From contig CAVUPF010000001.1 of NCBI GenBank assembly GCA_963743285.1, positions 62,001 through 126,000 on the forward strand: DNA of 64,000 nt. Reading direction: 5' to 3'. Numbering within the stretch: the first letter of the stretch is position 1; every line of letters begins with the position of its first letter. Position numbers and translations under genes: made by a program. Source of the DNA: CAVUPF01 sp963743285 (lineage in GTDB: Bacteria; Actinomycetota; Thermoleophilia; Solirubrobacterales; 70-9). Below, one piece after another: positions 1-8,924 of the stretch. Under the pieces are notes generated by a model. That model was not told where the DNA came from. It did no database searches and saw nothing but the letters and a program-made list of their open reading frames with translations.

Positions 1-189
1 CTTTCCGGTTGCGGCGGAACTGGAACCAATCGTGCGATCTGTGAAAGTAAGGCCGAGCGTCACCTGCACACCGAAGTGACCCGAATCCGCAATGAGGTAA
101 TGGCGCGCAAATTGACTCACACTCAGGGTGCGGTTAATGAAACCAATGCGGCGGAAAGGGAGAGTTCTGCGGCGGAAGAATGCGAATAG
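1..189 (+). CDS. C-terminal part of a small lipoprotein (5' end outside window)
   Basis: An open frame enters from the left edge and stops at TAG 187-189. Its first visible residues are LSGCGG, which matches the end of a lipobox, so the signal peptide lies just outside the window. The remaining ~58 residues are hydrophilic, rich in Glu, Arg and Ala, with two more Cys. No family is recognised. It resembles in style the small lipoprotein at 49337-49636. Truncated by the window, so length and start are unknown. Confidence 0.45.
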   Translation, partial: LSGCGGTGTNRAICESKAERHLHTEVTRIRNEVMARKLTHTQGAVNETNAAERESSAAEECE

Positions 190-400
190 TAAGACCAGTA
201 AGGAAGCGAAGGCTCAGTACGGTTCGGTGGCCGGATTCTGCCAATGAACCAGCGAGAGGCGGAGAACCAGCGAGAGGGCAGGATTGCGAGAGTCAGGGTA
301 TCTCCCACCGCAAGGGAACTGGGAGCTACAGGTTTCTGAGGACCCGGGTCTTGGGAAGGTGGCCGCGCAGCTGTGCTCGCGGGGACCGACAGCGCCCGTC

Positions 401-1858
401 TCAAGTGCCGATCGACTCCACCGCTGGCTCGGCGACCGCCGCCGCTCGACTGACTCTCGCCCTAGGGCCTTCCGCTCGCAGGAGCACGATGCAGGGGATC
501 AGCGATAGAGCAGCGATCCCCAGCGACCACCAGTAGGCGGTGTCGAACGCGCTCGCGAGGGCTGCCGAGGAGTGCGCGTGCGCTGCCGCTCGCTGGAGCA
601 CGACCGCGAGCACGGCTGTTCCGATTGCTCCCCCCACGCGCTGCAAGACGTTCATCTGTGGCGTCGCGTCTGAGAGCTGGTCGGTGCGAAGCGCGGCGAA
701 GGCGGCGGTCATCGTGGGCATGAACGACAAGCCGATGCCCAGGCCGCGCACGGCGAGCACGATCGAGATTGCAAGGATCGACGTGTGGGCGCCAACGAAG
801 CCGAGTGGAATTGTGCTCAAGCAGAGGATCACTACCCCCACGATCGCCACGCGACCCGCGCCGAAGTGTTGCGTCAGCCGACCGTTGAAGGGCGCCATGG
901 CCAGCATTCCGAGCCCCTGGGGGCCGACCAGCAGGCCGGTGACGATCAGGCTCTCACCGCGCACCTGCTGGTAGTAGAGCGGAACGAGGATCATCGCTCC
1001 GTAAAGTGCGGCGCCCAGCCCGAAGGTGGTGAGCGATGCCGCTCCGAACACACGGTTGGCATACAGACGCACGTCGAGCAGCGGACGCTCGACGCGCAGC
1101 GCGTGCCAGGCGAAGACGATCGACAGAGCAGCTCCGATCAGGATCGGCCAGATGACCGTTGGCGCCGTGAAGCTTCCCTTGGTGCCTATCTCGGCCAAGC
1201 CGTAGACAATCAGGGGCATGCTCGTTGCGAGCAACAGCAGCCCGAGCGTGTCCAACTTCCCGGGCTTGCCGAGCTTGGACTCCGGCAGCATCCGGAATCC
1301 GAGCAGGACTGCGACGACCCCGATCGGGACGTTGACGAAGAAGATCCACGACCAGTGAAATCCCTGGAGGATGATTCCGCCGACCACCGGCCCGAGAATC
1401 GGGGCAAGCATGGCTGGCATCACCACCACACCCATCACACGGCCCATCCGTTTGGGGCCCGCCACCTCGGCCATGATCATCTGGGCGACGGGCATGATCA
1501 TCCCGCCGCCAACTCCCTGTAGTACGCGGAAGAGCACCAAAGACGTGCTCGACGTCGCCAGGCCACATAGGCTCGAGCCCAGCGTGAACAGGACGACGGA
1601 GCCGAGGTACACGCGCTTGGCTCCAAAGCGTCGGGCGGCCCAGCCGGTGAGCGGGATCACCGCGGCCAGTGCCAGCAGATAGCCCGTGATCACCCACTGG
1701 ATCTGCGATAGCGGGCTGTGCAAATCCCGCCCCAATGTGTTCAGCGCCACGTTGACGATCGTCGTGTCGAGGATCGACATCGTCATCCCTAGGATCACGA
1801 CGCCGGCAATCCGCCAGACGTAGGGCTCGATGCGATCGGCGACGGATGCGTCAGACAT
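401..1858 (-). CDS. MFS transporter, DHA2 (EmrB/QacA-type) drug/H+ antiporter
   Basis: A 485-residue integral membrane protein of the 14-helix DHA2 class, expected to export toxic compounds or metabolites using the proton gradient. The first helix has the LDTTIVNVAL signature of this class (residues ~30-39), followed by the loop 2-3 motif with GWAARRFGAKR and the motif-C stretch APILGPVVGG near helix 5. The length is usual for DHA2. It starts at ATG 1858. No regulator gene is adjacent and no operator was seen upstream, so the substrate cannot be inferred from context. Confidence 0.9.
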   Translation of the reverse strand: MSDASVADRIEPYVWRIAGVVILGMTMSILDTTIVNVALNTLGRDLHSPLSQIQWVITGYLLALAAVIPLTGWAARRFGAKRVYLGSVVLFTLGSSLCGLATSSTSLVLFRVLQGVGGGMIMPVAQMIMAEVAGPKRMGRVMGVVVMPAMLAPILGPVVGGIILQGFHWSWIFFVNVPIGVVAVLLGFRMLPESKLGKPGKLDTLGLLLLATSMPLIVYGLAEIGTKGSFTAPTVIWPILIGAALSIVFAWHALRVERPLLDVRLYANRVFGAASLTTFGLGAALYGAMILVPLYYQQVRGESLIVTGLLVGPQGLGMLAMAPFNGRLTQHFGAGRVAIVGVVILCLSTIPLGFVGAHTSILAISIVLAVRGLGIGLSFMPTMTAAFAALRTDQLSDATPQMNVLQRVGGAIGTAVLAVVLQRAAAHAHSSAALASAFDTAYWWSLGIAALSLIPCIVLLRAEGPRARVSRAAAVAEPAVESIGT

Positions 1859-2387
1859 TCGGCGCCGAAGTCTAGGCGCCCGGTTGCCTTGTCAAGCGCG
1901 CCTGGTGTTCGAGGCGGGGCGCGTCTGCGGCGCATGGCGAGCACCGTTACGACCGCGGTGATCTCTGGCCTCGCCAACGCGGCGATTCTGCGGCGAAATC
2001 GAGGCCTAGGACCCGCTGAAGGGGCTCTGGACTTTGATCGCCGTGGACGGGGGCAGCCTCGCTGTCCGCGAGGGTTGAGGAGCGGGCGTTCTCGGCTCAA
2101 ACTGCGCGGCAAGTCGACCACGATCGACTCGAGGGCTGGGGGTGAGAAGGGGTGGCCAGGGGCCTGGCGCCGGGCATCGGTGGCGGGATCGAGCCGGGCC
2201 TGGACTTGACGGGCCGGATTACGCTCGAGGTGGCTTCGGATATCCGGTCATCTGGCTATGCGCTGACGCGACTGCTCACGACGCGACGCTCGCGCGAGCG
2301 AATGCGATTTCGGCGTTTCGTAAGAGCAGTTTTTAGAGAACGCTGCTTTGATTTGCTGCTCTTGCAACCGGCGGAGGAGCAAATCCG
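1859..2387. other. 529-bp intergenic stretch, no gene recognised
   Basis: No convincing coding frame was found on either strand. Just before the ABC gene there is an 8-bp inverted repeat, AAGAGCAG at 2322-2329 and CTGCTCTT at 2356-2363. It could be a leader hairpin or operator for the downstream exporter, but the arms are short and this is only a suggestion. A purine-rich ribosome binding site (GGAGGAG) precedes the ATG at 2388. Confidence 0.4.
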
Positions 2388-3329
2388 ATGATCGAGGTGG
2401 CGGCGGTGACGAAGCGCTACGGCGAGAAGGTCGCCGTGCGCGACCTCACGTTCACGGTGCGACCGGGGATCGTGACCGGCTTCCTCGGGCCGAACGGTTC
2501 GGGCAAGTCGACCACGATGCGCTTGATCTTGGGGCTCGACGCCCCCAACTCGGGGCACACGCTCATCAACGGCAAGCCCTATCGCGAGCACGCCGCCCCC
2601 CTGCACGAGGCGGGGGCTTTGCTCGAGGCCCGCTCGGTCCACACCGGACGCTCCGCCCATAACCATCTGCTTGCCCTCGCACAGACGCACGGGATCGGTC
2701 GCGCCCGGGTCAGCGAGCTGATCGAGATGGTCGGACTTGAGGAGGTCGCGGGCAAGCGTGCCGGCGGTTTCTCGCTTGGCATGGGACAGCGCCTGGGGAT
2801 CGCTTCGGCGCTGCTCGGCGACCCGCACACCGTGCTGCTCGATGAGCCGGTGAACGGCCTTGACCCAGAGGGCATCCAGTGGGTGCGCAACCTGCTCAAG
2901 AAGCTGGCGAGTGAAGGCCGCACCGTGTTCGTCTCCTCCCACCTGATGAGCGAGATGGCGCTGACCGCAGAGCACCTGGTCGTGATCGGTCGCGGTCAGC
3001 TGATCGCCGACACGGGCGTGGACGATTTCGTGCGCGGCGCCTCGAAGCGCTCCGTGCGTGTCCGCTCACCGCAGGCTGACAGGCTGGCGGAGTTGATCGC
3101 CGCCGCCGAGGTGACGATCGAGGCCGTGGAGCCCTCGGTGATCGAAGTCGGTGGCCTGGACTCAGAGCAGATTGGCACTATCGCCACCGAGAACGGCATC
3201 GTCCTCTATGAGCTGACACCGCAGAAGGCCTCGCTGGAGGAAGCGTTCATGGAGCTCACCGGCGATGCGCTCGAGTTTCACGCGCACAGCCCGGATGTCA
3301 CCGCCAAGCCGGAAGGAGCGGTGGCGTGA
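2388..3329 (+). CDS. ABC exporter ATP-binding protein
   Basis: A 313-residue ABC ATPase of the ABC-2 exporter type (DrrA/CcmA-like). Walker A GPNGSGKST lies near residues 34-42, the signature FSLGMGQRLGIA near 125-136 and Walker B TVLLDEPVNGLDPEG near 147-161, all intact. The C-terminal ~90 residues form the extension usual for this class. A clear GGAGGAG ribosome binding site precedes the ATG. Its stop overlaps the GTG start of the permease by four bases (GTGA), so the two are translationally coupled and form one exporter. The substrate is unknown; bacitracin- or drug-type export and lipid export are both possible. Confidence 0.92.
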   Translation: MIEVAAVTKRYGEKVAVRDLTFTVRPGIVTGFLGPNGSGKSTTMRLILGLDAPNSGHTLINGKPYREHAAPLHEAGALLEARSVHTGRSAHNHLLALAQTHGIGRARVSELIEMVGLEEVAGKRAGGFSLGMGQRLGIASALLGDPHTVLLDEPVNGLDPEGIQWVRNLLKKLASEGRTVFVSSHLMSEMALTAEHLVVIGRGQLIADTGVDDFVRGASKRSVRVRSPQADRLAELIAAAEVTIEAVEPSVIEVGGLDSEQIGTIATENGIVLYELTPQKASLEEAFMELTGDALEFHAHSPDVTAKPEGAVA

Positions 3330-4138
3330 GCGAGACAGCTGCGCTAGCGACGCCCATCGGCCGGGTCACCCAGCGGCGGGTGGCCCTCTCAGAGTGGACA
3401 AAGCTCCGTTCGGTCCGATCGACGCGCTGGTCCTTGCTCGTCACGCTGATCCTGATCCTCGGGATCGGCATCCTCGCCTGCGTGGTTTTCGAGTCTCGAT
3501 GGCCTCACCTGAGCCCGGAAGACAAACTGAAATTCCATCCCCTGCGTGTGAACCTCGCCGGTGTCAACTTCGCCCAGCTCTCGATCGGGGTCCTCGGGGT
3601 CCTGGTGATCACCGCCGAGTACTCGACCGGCATGATCCGCTCGACCTTCTCTGCCGTGCCCAAACGCCTGCCGGTCCTCTGGGGCAAGGCGCTCGTCTTC
3701 GGCGCGGTCGCTTTCGCGATCAGCCTTCCCGCCGTCTTCCTCGTCTTCTTCATCGGTCAGTCGATTCTCTCTGGCCAGCACATCAACATCGGGATCTCGC
3801 ATCCAGGAGTGCTGAGGTCGCTCTTCGGCGCGGCCTTGTTCCTGACCGTGATGGGCCTCTTCGGCCTCGGCCTCGGCGCGATCATCCGCAGCACGGCCGG
3901 CGCGATCGCTGCCCTGGCCGGGATCGTCTTCGTCCTGCCGCCGGTCATCGGCCTGCTCCCCGAAAGCACCGCGGAATCGATCGAACCCTATCTGCCAAGC
4001 AAAGCGGGCGGCGCGGTTTGGACGATCACCCCCGACCCCCATACCCTCGCGCCGTGGGCCGGATTCGGGCTCTTCTGCGCCTATGCTGCCGTTGCGCTCG
4101 TCCTCGCTGCCGTCTTGATGCGCCGACGTGACACCTAG
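3326..4138 (+). CDS. ABC-2 type exporter permease
   Basis: A 270-residue membrane protein with about six predicted helices. The soluble N-terminus contains ALSEWTKLRSVRSTRWS, a stretch typical of actinobacterial ABC-2 permeases, and is followed by the first helix. The GTG start at 3326 overlaps the ATPase stop (GTGA), and no other start fits the spacing. It is expected to form a homodimeric channel with the upstream ATPase in the cytoplasmic membrane. Transported substrate is not evident from the sequence. Confidence 0.9.
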   Translation: MSETAALATPIGRVTQRRVALSEWTKLRSVRSTRWSLLVTLILILGIGILACVVFESRWPHLSPEDKLKFHPLRVNLAGVNFAQLSIGVLGVLVITAEYSTGMIRSTFSAVPKRLPVLWGKALVFGAVAFAISLPAVFLVFFIGQSILSGQHINIGISHPGVLRSLFGAALFLTVMGLFGLGLGAIIRSTAGAIAALAGIVFVLPPVIGLLPESTAESIEPYLPSKAGGAVWTITPDPHTLAPWAGFGLFCAYAAVALVLAAVLMRRRDT

Positions 4139-4277
4139 GTAAGAGCCCGAGATTTGGGAGCGACTCGCGGAATCCGGCTGGCGGCGCTGTGCGCAGCGGG
4201 CAGGGCCTGTGACTCGCCGCCTGCCAGGGCGGGTCTGCGCTCGGGCTTTCATCCCGTCTTTAGGTGCCGGGTAAAGA

Positions 4278-4475
4278 GTGGTCGTGCTTCTCGAGATGTT
4301 GCTCTTGGCCTCCCTCAAAGTACTGCTGATCCCCCTGGAGATCCTTGCCTTCCTGCTCGTGCTCTTGATCATCGGTGCAGTTGGGCTCGGTGTCGCGATG
4401 GCGGTGATCTCCTCGCTCACCTGGTTCTGGCGTCTGATCTTCAGGGGAGGGTTTAGAGCTAGGGCACGCTCTTAA
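4278..4475 (+). CDS. small hydrophobic membrane protein
   Basis: A 65-residue frame starting at GTG with two long hydrophobic segments (about residues 3-31 and 33-50) and a basic tail ending FRARARS, a positive-inside arrangement expected of a real small membrane protein. It lies between the ABC exporter and the mannosyltransferase on the same strand. No homologue is recognised. The opposite strand also has an open frame here, which lowers confidence. Confidence 0.4.
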   Translation: MVVLLEMLLLASLKVLLIPLEILAFLLVLLIIGAVGLGVAMAVISSLTWFWRLIFRGGFRARARS

Positions 4476-4518
4476 CAACCTCTTTATCCAGCCGACCTAC
4501 TTTCTCGCTCGCCAAAGC

Positions 4519-5865
4519 GTGGATGCGATCACCACACAACCAGTCGCTGACCTGACGGGCCTGCCCGCCGATGACGCGACGCCTATTCCCGACGAGCGCC
4601 GCGCCGCGCTGCTCGACGTCCTCAAGGCCTTCTCCGCCTCCCGGCTGCTCGTCTGGGTCGCCGGAATCGTCGCTGTCCTTGTGGTCGGCTTCTATCCGGG
4701 TGCGGCCGCGCTGCTCGACCCGCACCACCTGACGGCTCCGTTCTCCGCACGACTCGCCAACGTCCTGATCTCTCCCGCGGCGCGCTGGGACTCAGCCTGG
4801 TACCTGAGCATCGCCAAGAGCGGCTACCAGCTCTCCTCCCAGACCGTCTTTTTCCCGCTTTACCCCGCGCTGATCGCGATTGGCGGAGCGGTGGTGGGCA
4901 ACGGGCTCGACCTGATCGTCGGCATCGCCATCTCCTGCGCTTGCGCGATCGGGGCGCTCTATTTCCTGCACCGGCTCGTGACGCTTGAATTCGACGCGGG
5001 GGTGGCCCGCAACACGATCTGGATCGTTGCCTGGCTGCCCACCGCAATGGCCCTCTCGGCGGTCTACTCGGAGGCCCTCTTCCTGGTGCTCGCTGTCGGC
5101 TCCTTCTACGCGGGGCGTCAGGGTCGCTGGGTGCTGGCCGGGCTGCTTGGCGGTCTCGCCGCCGCCAGCCGCAACGGGGGCATCCTGCTCCTCCTGCCGC
5201 TGCTCATCTTCTACCTCTACGGTCCCCGCTCAGACCGCGAACCCGACTACCCCGCCGCAAGTGGGCTGAGCCCCCAGCTGCGCCTCTGGCCGCGCATCCT
5301 CCCGAGCCCGCGCTACCGCCTCCGCTCCGACGTGCTCTGGATCGCCCTGGTGCCGCTCGGGCTGATCGCCTACATGACCTATCTCGCCTTCACCATCGGC
5401 CATCCGCTCGACCCCTTCACCCATCAGCAGCATTGGGGTCGCTACTTCTTCCCGCTCGGGGGAATCCCGCTTGGCGTCTGGAAGGTTCTCAGGGAGACGG
5501 TGGCCCTCGTTCCCTCATTGGAACCTCACCTTGCTCACAATCTGACCTTAAGCGGTTCGATCCGCCATATCTACTCCCTGGCCTTCCTCATACTTGCCCT
5601 GGTCCTCCTCCGCGTCTGCTGGAAGCGGCTGCCGGCCGCCTATACCGCGTTCGCCGCAATCAGCCTTGCCATGGCCGTCTCCGTGCCGGCCTCGAATGAA
5701 CCTTTGAAGTCGCTTCCCCGTTTCACCTTGGTTATGTTCCCCCTCTGGATCGCCCTCGCCCTGTGGGCGACCGAGCATCGGCGAGTGCGGACGGTACTTT
5801 TGGTCTCGGCGCCGCTGCTCGCCCTCTCGACTTACTTGTTCGTTGCCTGGTCCTGGCCGCCCTAG
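4519..5865 (+). CDS. PIG-V-type (GT76-like) polyprenyl-phosphate-dependent mannosyltransferase
   Basis: A 448-residue polytopic protein. After a hydrophilic N-terminus of ~45 residues come about ten helices. The extracytoplasmic loop RWDSAWYLSIAKSGY followed by FFPLYPALI, and VYSEALFLVL further on, match the bacterial relatives of the eukaryotic GPI mannosyltransferase PIG-V (GT-C fold). Such enzymes add mannose from polyprenyl-phosphate-mannose to a lipid or glycan on the outer face of the membrane. It is convergent with the LCP gene 40 bp downstream, and a GH76 mannanase-like gene lies 3 kb further on, so an envelope mannan role is plausible. Acceptor unknown. Confidence 0.8.
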   Translation: MDAITTQPVADLTGLPADDATPIPDERRAALLDVLKAFSASRLLVWVAGIVAVLVVGFYPGAAALLDPHHLTAPFSARLANVLISPAARWDSAWYLSIAKSGYQLSSQTVFFPLYPALIAIGGAVVGNGLDLIVGIAISCACAIGALYFLHRLVTLEFDAGVARNTIWIVAWLPTAMALSAVYSEALFLVLAVGSFYAGRQGRWVLAGLLGGLAAASRNGGILLLLPLLIFYLYGPRSDREPDYPAASGLSPQLRLWPRILPSPRYRLRSDVLWIALVPLGLIAYMTYLAFTIGHPLDPFTHQQHWGRYFFPLGGIPLGVWKVLRETVALVPSLEPHLAHNLTLSGSIRHIYSLAFLILALVLLRVCWKRLPAAYTAFAAISLAMAVSVPASNEPLKSLPRFTLVMFPLWIALALWATEHRRVRTVLLVSAPLLALSTYLFVAWSWPP

Positions 5866-5905
5866 CAACAGGTACCCAGCACGACAACTGCCTCGACCGA
5901 TCCGC

Positions 5906-7648
5906 TCAGCGCCGCGGCTTCAGCGCGGCGAGCGAGCGGGCGACCCCGAGCATCTGGCCGTTGCTCAGCACCCCCGCCAGGCTGTTGTCGATCCAGTAGG
6001 TATCGGCGCCTTGGTGCCAGGCGAGCAGCCGGATCTGCCCGGCGTTGGTGTAGGCCTGGAAGCTCCGCCCGCCGATCTTCACCGCTTCGCTTTCCCCGTT
6101 TAGGATCGGCGGGTTACTCCAGCCTTCGATCCCCTGCACCCCGAAGTAGGCGACGTAGGAGCCGGCCGGCACTTCGATCACCATTTTGTAGGCGAGGTGG
6201 CGCTTGCCGGAGGGATCGCGGAGCCCGTAGGTGCGCGGCGCTTCGGCATAGCTCGCTTGCAGCGGCAGCTTGCGTGGGTAAAAGACCGGGAAGCGCAGGG
6301 CGCTCTGGGCGCGCGAGGCCATCTGGGCGCCGAGCCCGGCGGCATCGGTGAGCCCGGCCGAGCCGGAGGGCTTGGGCGGCTTGGGGGAGTGCGCCTTTGA
6401 GCTGCCCTTCCCCCGCGCTGCGGCGGAGCTCTTGGCGGGACCCGGCCCGGCGCCCAGGAACTGCCCGACCACGTGGTGGACGGCGCTCGGGCTGGCGGTC
6501 ACGTAGTTGGGCTGGTTTTCGACCAGCGGTTCGAGCACCGCGGGGAAGGGGATCTGCTTGATCGGGTCGCCCCTGAGTTCGACGAAGAGTTTCAGCAGTT
6601 CCAGCAGCTGTTCGGTGGAGTGCAGATCGGAGCTCGTGTACTTGGTGAAGATGTTGATCAGCAGGTTGCGCTGTTCGATCAGCTGTTCGGTGGGGATCGC
6701 CTGGCGCACGTCGCGCAGGAAGTCCTGCTGGCGGGCGCCGCGGACGATGTCGTTGTCGGTGTGGCGGTAGCGGACGAACTGAAGCGCCTTTTTCCCGCAG
6801 AGCTGCTGGTAGCCGGGTTCGATGTCGATTTCCGAATATTCTTCGGTCGGCGCCACGCCTTCGTTGGTGTGGTAGTAGCGCTGGTCGACGTCGACGTAGA
6901 CGCAGCCGATCGCATCGACCGCCCGGGCGAAGCCCTCAAAGCCGACCACGAAGACGTGGTTGACCGCCAGCCCGGTGACCGCCTTTAAGGTGCGCAGGGT
7001 GAGTTCGGGGCCCCCGTAGGAGTAGGCGGCGTTGATCTTGCCGATCCCATAACCGGGGATGTTGACTTTCAGCTCGCGGGGGATCGAGAGCATGTTGATC
7101 GTGCCCTCGACCGGGTTTAGGCGGACCAGCATCACCGTGTCGGAGAGCCCGTTCTTGCCGGTCGAGCCGTTGGGGCGGTAGTTGGAGCCGATCACCAGGA
7201 TCGTCTGCGGCCCGCCGCCATAGCCGTGGGCGAGGAAGCGGTCGACCTTGCTGAGCCGGCCGTTGTGGCCGAGCGCGCTGGCGATCCCCCCCAGGTAGTC
7301 AAGGGCGCTGATCGAGATCGCCGCAGCGGTGCTGAGGATGATCAGCAGCGAGGCGATCAGGAACCCCAGCCACAGCCGGGGGCGCCTCGGCGGCTCCCCT
7401 CCGGCGGAGACGAGCTTCGGGGGAGGCGGCGTGGGGCTCGCGGGCACCTCGGCCGGCCCTGGCTGCTCGGGGGGCGGGGAGGGCTCGGGGGGCGAAAGCT
7501 CCCCGGCGGGCCCTGCTTCGCCCGCCGGGAGGCCCGCGGCGGCGGCGAGCTGCTCCTCGGCCGGCGGCTCGGGTGGCGGCTCGGATGGCTTGCCGGCGGC
7601 CGGGTCGCGATCGGCGTTCGGCTCTGGCTCTGGTGGCAGGGGGTTCAA
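5906..7648 (-). CDS. LytR-CpsA-Psr (LCP) family protein
   Basis: A 580-residue protein that attaches undecaprenyl-linked glycans to the cell wall. The N-terminal ~90 residues are cytoplasmic and Pro/Glu/Ala-rich, a single membrane helix covers ~92-116, and the LCP domain runs from ~147 to ~320 with TILVIGSN, GLSDTVML, SIPRELKVNIPG and FVRYRHTDNDIVRGARQQDF, the conserved Arg/Asp residues of the family. A Ser/Pro/Lys linker leads to a separate C-terminal domain (~450-580) that I cannot name. The frame starts at TTG 7648; no ATG fits without losing the N-terminal region. Context with the GT76-like and GH76 genes suggests wall polysaccharide assembly. Confidence 0.9.
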   Translation of the reverse strand: MNPLPPEPEPNADRDPAAGKPSEPPPEPPAEEQLAAAAGLPAGEAGPAGELSPPEPSPPPEQPGPAEVPASPTPPPPKLVSAGGEPPRRPRLWLGFLIASLLIILSTAAAISISALDYLGGIASALGHNGRLSKVDRFLAHGYGGGPQTILVIGSNYRPNGSTGKNGLSDTVMLVRLNPVEGTINMLSIPRELKVNIPGYGIGKINAAYSYGGPELTLRTLKAVTGLAVNHVFVVGFEGFARAVDAIGCVYVDVDQRYYHTNEGVAPTEEYSEIDIEPGYQQLCGKKALQFVRYRHTDNDIVRGARQQDFLRDVRQAIPTEQLIEQRNLLINIFTKYTSSDLHSTEQLLELLKLFVELRGDPIKQIPFPAVLEPLVENQPNYVTASPSAVHHVVGQFLGAGPGPAKSSAAARGKGSSKAHSPKPPKPSGSAGLTDAAGLGAQMASRAQSALRFPVFYPRKLPLQASYAEAPRTYGLRDPSGKRHLAYKMVIEVPAGSYVAYFGVQGIEGWSNPPILNGESEAVKIGGRSFQAYTNAGQIRLLAWHQGADTYWIDNSLAGVLSNGQMLGVARSLAALKPRR

Positions 7649-7711
7649 ATGCTAAAGCAGGGTCTCAAGAAACTCTAAAACTCAGCGCATTAGCTTTTCG
7701 ACGATTCTATC

Positions 7712-7725
7712 TGAATATCTGTTCA
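7712..7725. promoter_or_regulatory. candidate ArsR/NmtR-type operator
   Basis: TGAATATCTGTTCA is an imperfect palindrome with TGAA/TTCA arms, located 15 bp upstream of the metal-sensor start. ArsR-family repressors commonly bind AT-rich palindromes at their own promoter, so autoregulation is inferred. Not a match to any fixed consensus that I can confirm. Confidence 0.35.
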
Positions 7726-7740
7726 TGTCATAATTCATGC

Positions 7741-8103
7741 GTGAGCCATGGTCACGAGCCAGACTTGGCCTTTCTCGACGGCGAGACCGCCCAGATGGTC
7801 GCCGAGACGATGCAGGCCCTGTCCACCCCGAGCAGGGTGCGAATCTTGAGCCGCCTGGGGGCCGGGCCGTGCTCGGTGAGCGAGCTGACGCGGGATGTGG
7901 AGATGGAGCAGTCCGCGGTCTCCCAGCAGCTTCGGGTGCTGCGCCATCTCGGGCTCGTCGTCGGCGAGCGCCAGGGCAGGAGCGTCATCTATGCCCTGCA
8001 CGATGATCACGTCGGCGTATTGCTCGCCGAGGCCATCTCTCACACCGAGCACCTGCGTCTTGGTCTGGCTTCCCGTCCATCCCAGCACGCACTTTCAATA
8101 TGA
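7741..8103 (+). CDS. nmtR: NmtR-type Ni(II)/Co(II)-sensing ArsR-family repressor
   Basis: A 120-residue ArsR winged-helix repressor that releases DNA when nickel or cobalt is bound. The recognition region EQSAVSQQLRVLRHLGLV is at 56-73. The helix alpha-5 metal site is D88-x-H90-x10-H101-x2-H104, exactly the spacing of the Asp91/His93/His104/His107 site of Mycobacterium tuberculosis NmtR. Choosing GTG 7741 as start gives the N-terminus MSHGH, which puts a His at position 3 as in NmtR, where the N-terminus takes part in nickel binding. The frame is open further upstream, but that would bury this motif. Overlaps the transporter gene by ATGA. Confidence 0.88.
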   Translation: MSHGHEPDLAFLDGETAQMVAETMQALSTPSRVRILSRLGAGPCSVSELTRDVEMEQSAVSQQLRVLRHLGLVVGERQGRSVIYALHDDHVGVLLAEAISHTEHLRLGLASRPSQHALSI

Positions 8104-8807
8104 GTGCTGCGACCCCAGCTCTGCTTGCGGCGGCTGCCGGGGTCGGTTTCGGCCATGCCATCTTGCCTGACCATTGGGTGCCGCTGGCGACCATCGGTCG
8201 TACTCGCCGCTACCCGCTCGGCCGCGTCGCGCGGCTCTCCAGCCTGGCCGGCGTGACACATGTGCTCGTGTCGATCGTGCTCGGAGGCCTCATCATCGCG
8301 GTGGGCCTCCAGTTTCGCTCGACCGTGCAGAGCGCCCAGGACACCGTCATCGGCTGCCTGCTGATCCTCACCGGCCTTGGGTTCGCGATCCTTGAGCTGA
8401 TCGGACACGGGCACCATCACGGACACGACCACGACCATGGCCATCACCATCACGCACATGAGCACCCACACTCAGTTCCTGGGTCTGACGTTCAGGAGCG
8501 CGTCGCGGCCAGGGAGAGCCGGTTTCACGGGTTGGCTGCGGTGATGGTCCCCTTCGGTGCCGCCGCGTCGCCGGACCTCACGATACTCCCGGTGTTCCTC
8601 GCGGCCACCGCCGCCGGGCTGGCGACCGCCGTCGGCTCCCTGGTCATCTTCGCCGCCGTGACGATAGGGACGATCGTTGGCCTCACCCTTCTTGCGTGTT
8701 TCGGCGGATATCAGATACGAGGGCAGTGGCTTGAGCGGTGGGGCAATGTGTTCACCGCGCTGGTCCTGATCGTCATCGGAGCGCTGGTCTTGACGGGCGC
8801 GATCTAG
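8100..8807 (+). CDS. NicO-family nickel/cobalt transporter (probable exporter)
   Basis: A 235-residue membrane protein of the NicO/RcnA/UreH-like superfamily with about six helices. Near the start it has GHAILPDHW, i.e. the H-x4-D-H metal motif (H19, D24, H25). A cytoplasmic His-rich loop at 102-124 contains 14 His residues interspersed with Gly and Asp, as in RcnA-type efflux proteins. It overlaps the NmtR-like gene by four bases (ATGA), so metal sensing and transport are one translationally coupled unit. Efflux rather than uptake is inferred from pairing with a derepressing ArsR sensor. Confidence 0.85.
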   Translation: MSAATPALLAAAAGVGFGHAILPDHWVPLATIGRTRRYPLGRVARLSSLAGVTHVLVSIVLGGLIIAVGLQFRSTVQSAQDTVIGCLLILTGLGFAILELIGHGHHHGHDHDHGHHHHAHEHPHSVPGSDVQERVAARESRFHGLAAVMVPFGAAASPDLTILPVFLAATAAGLATAVGSLVIFAAVTIGTIVGLTLLACFGGYQIRGQWLERWGNVFTALVLIVIGALVLTGAI

Positions 8808-8924
8808 ATACGCCCGCGCTCGAGGAGGCACGCAGCACTTTTCACTGGCATGGATGCTGCTGAGCTTCCTGTCCTTCGCGTTCTTCGCCCAGGTTCGTTG
8901 CGGAGCCTTCCATCGCGATCAGAT

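Noticed and set aside
123..404. 93-codon minus-strand frame near the left edge
   Set aside because: No motif or ribosome binding site, overlaps the MFS stop and the lipoprotein frame; judged a chance frame.
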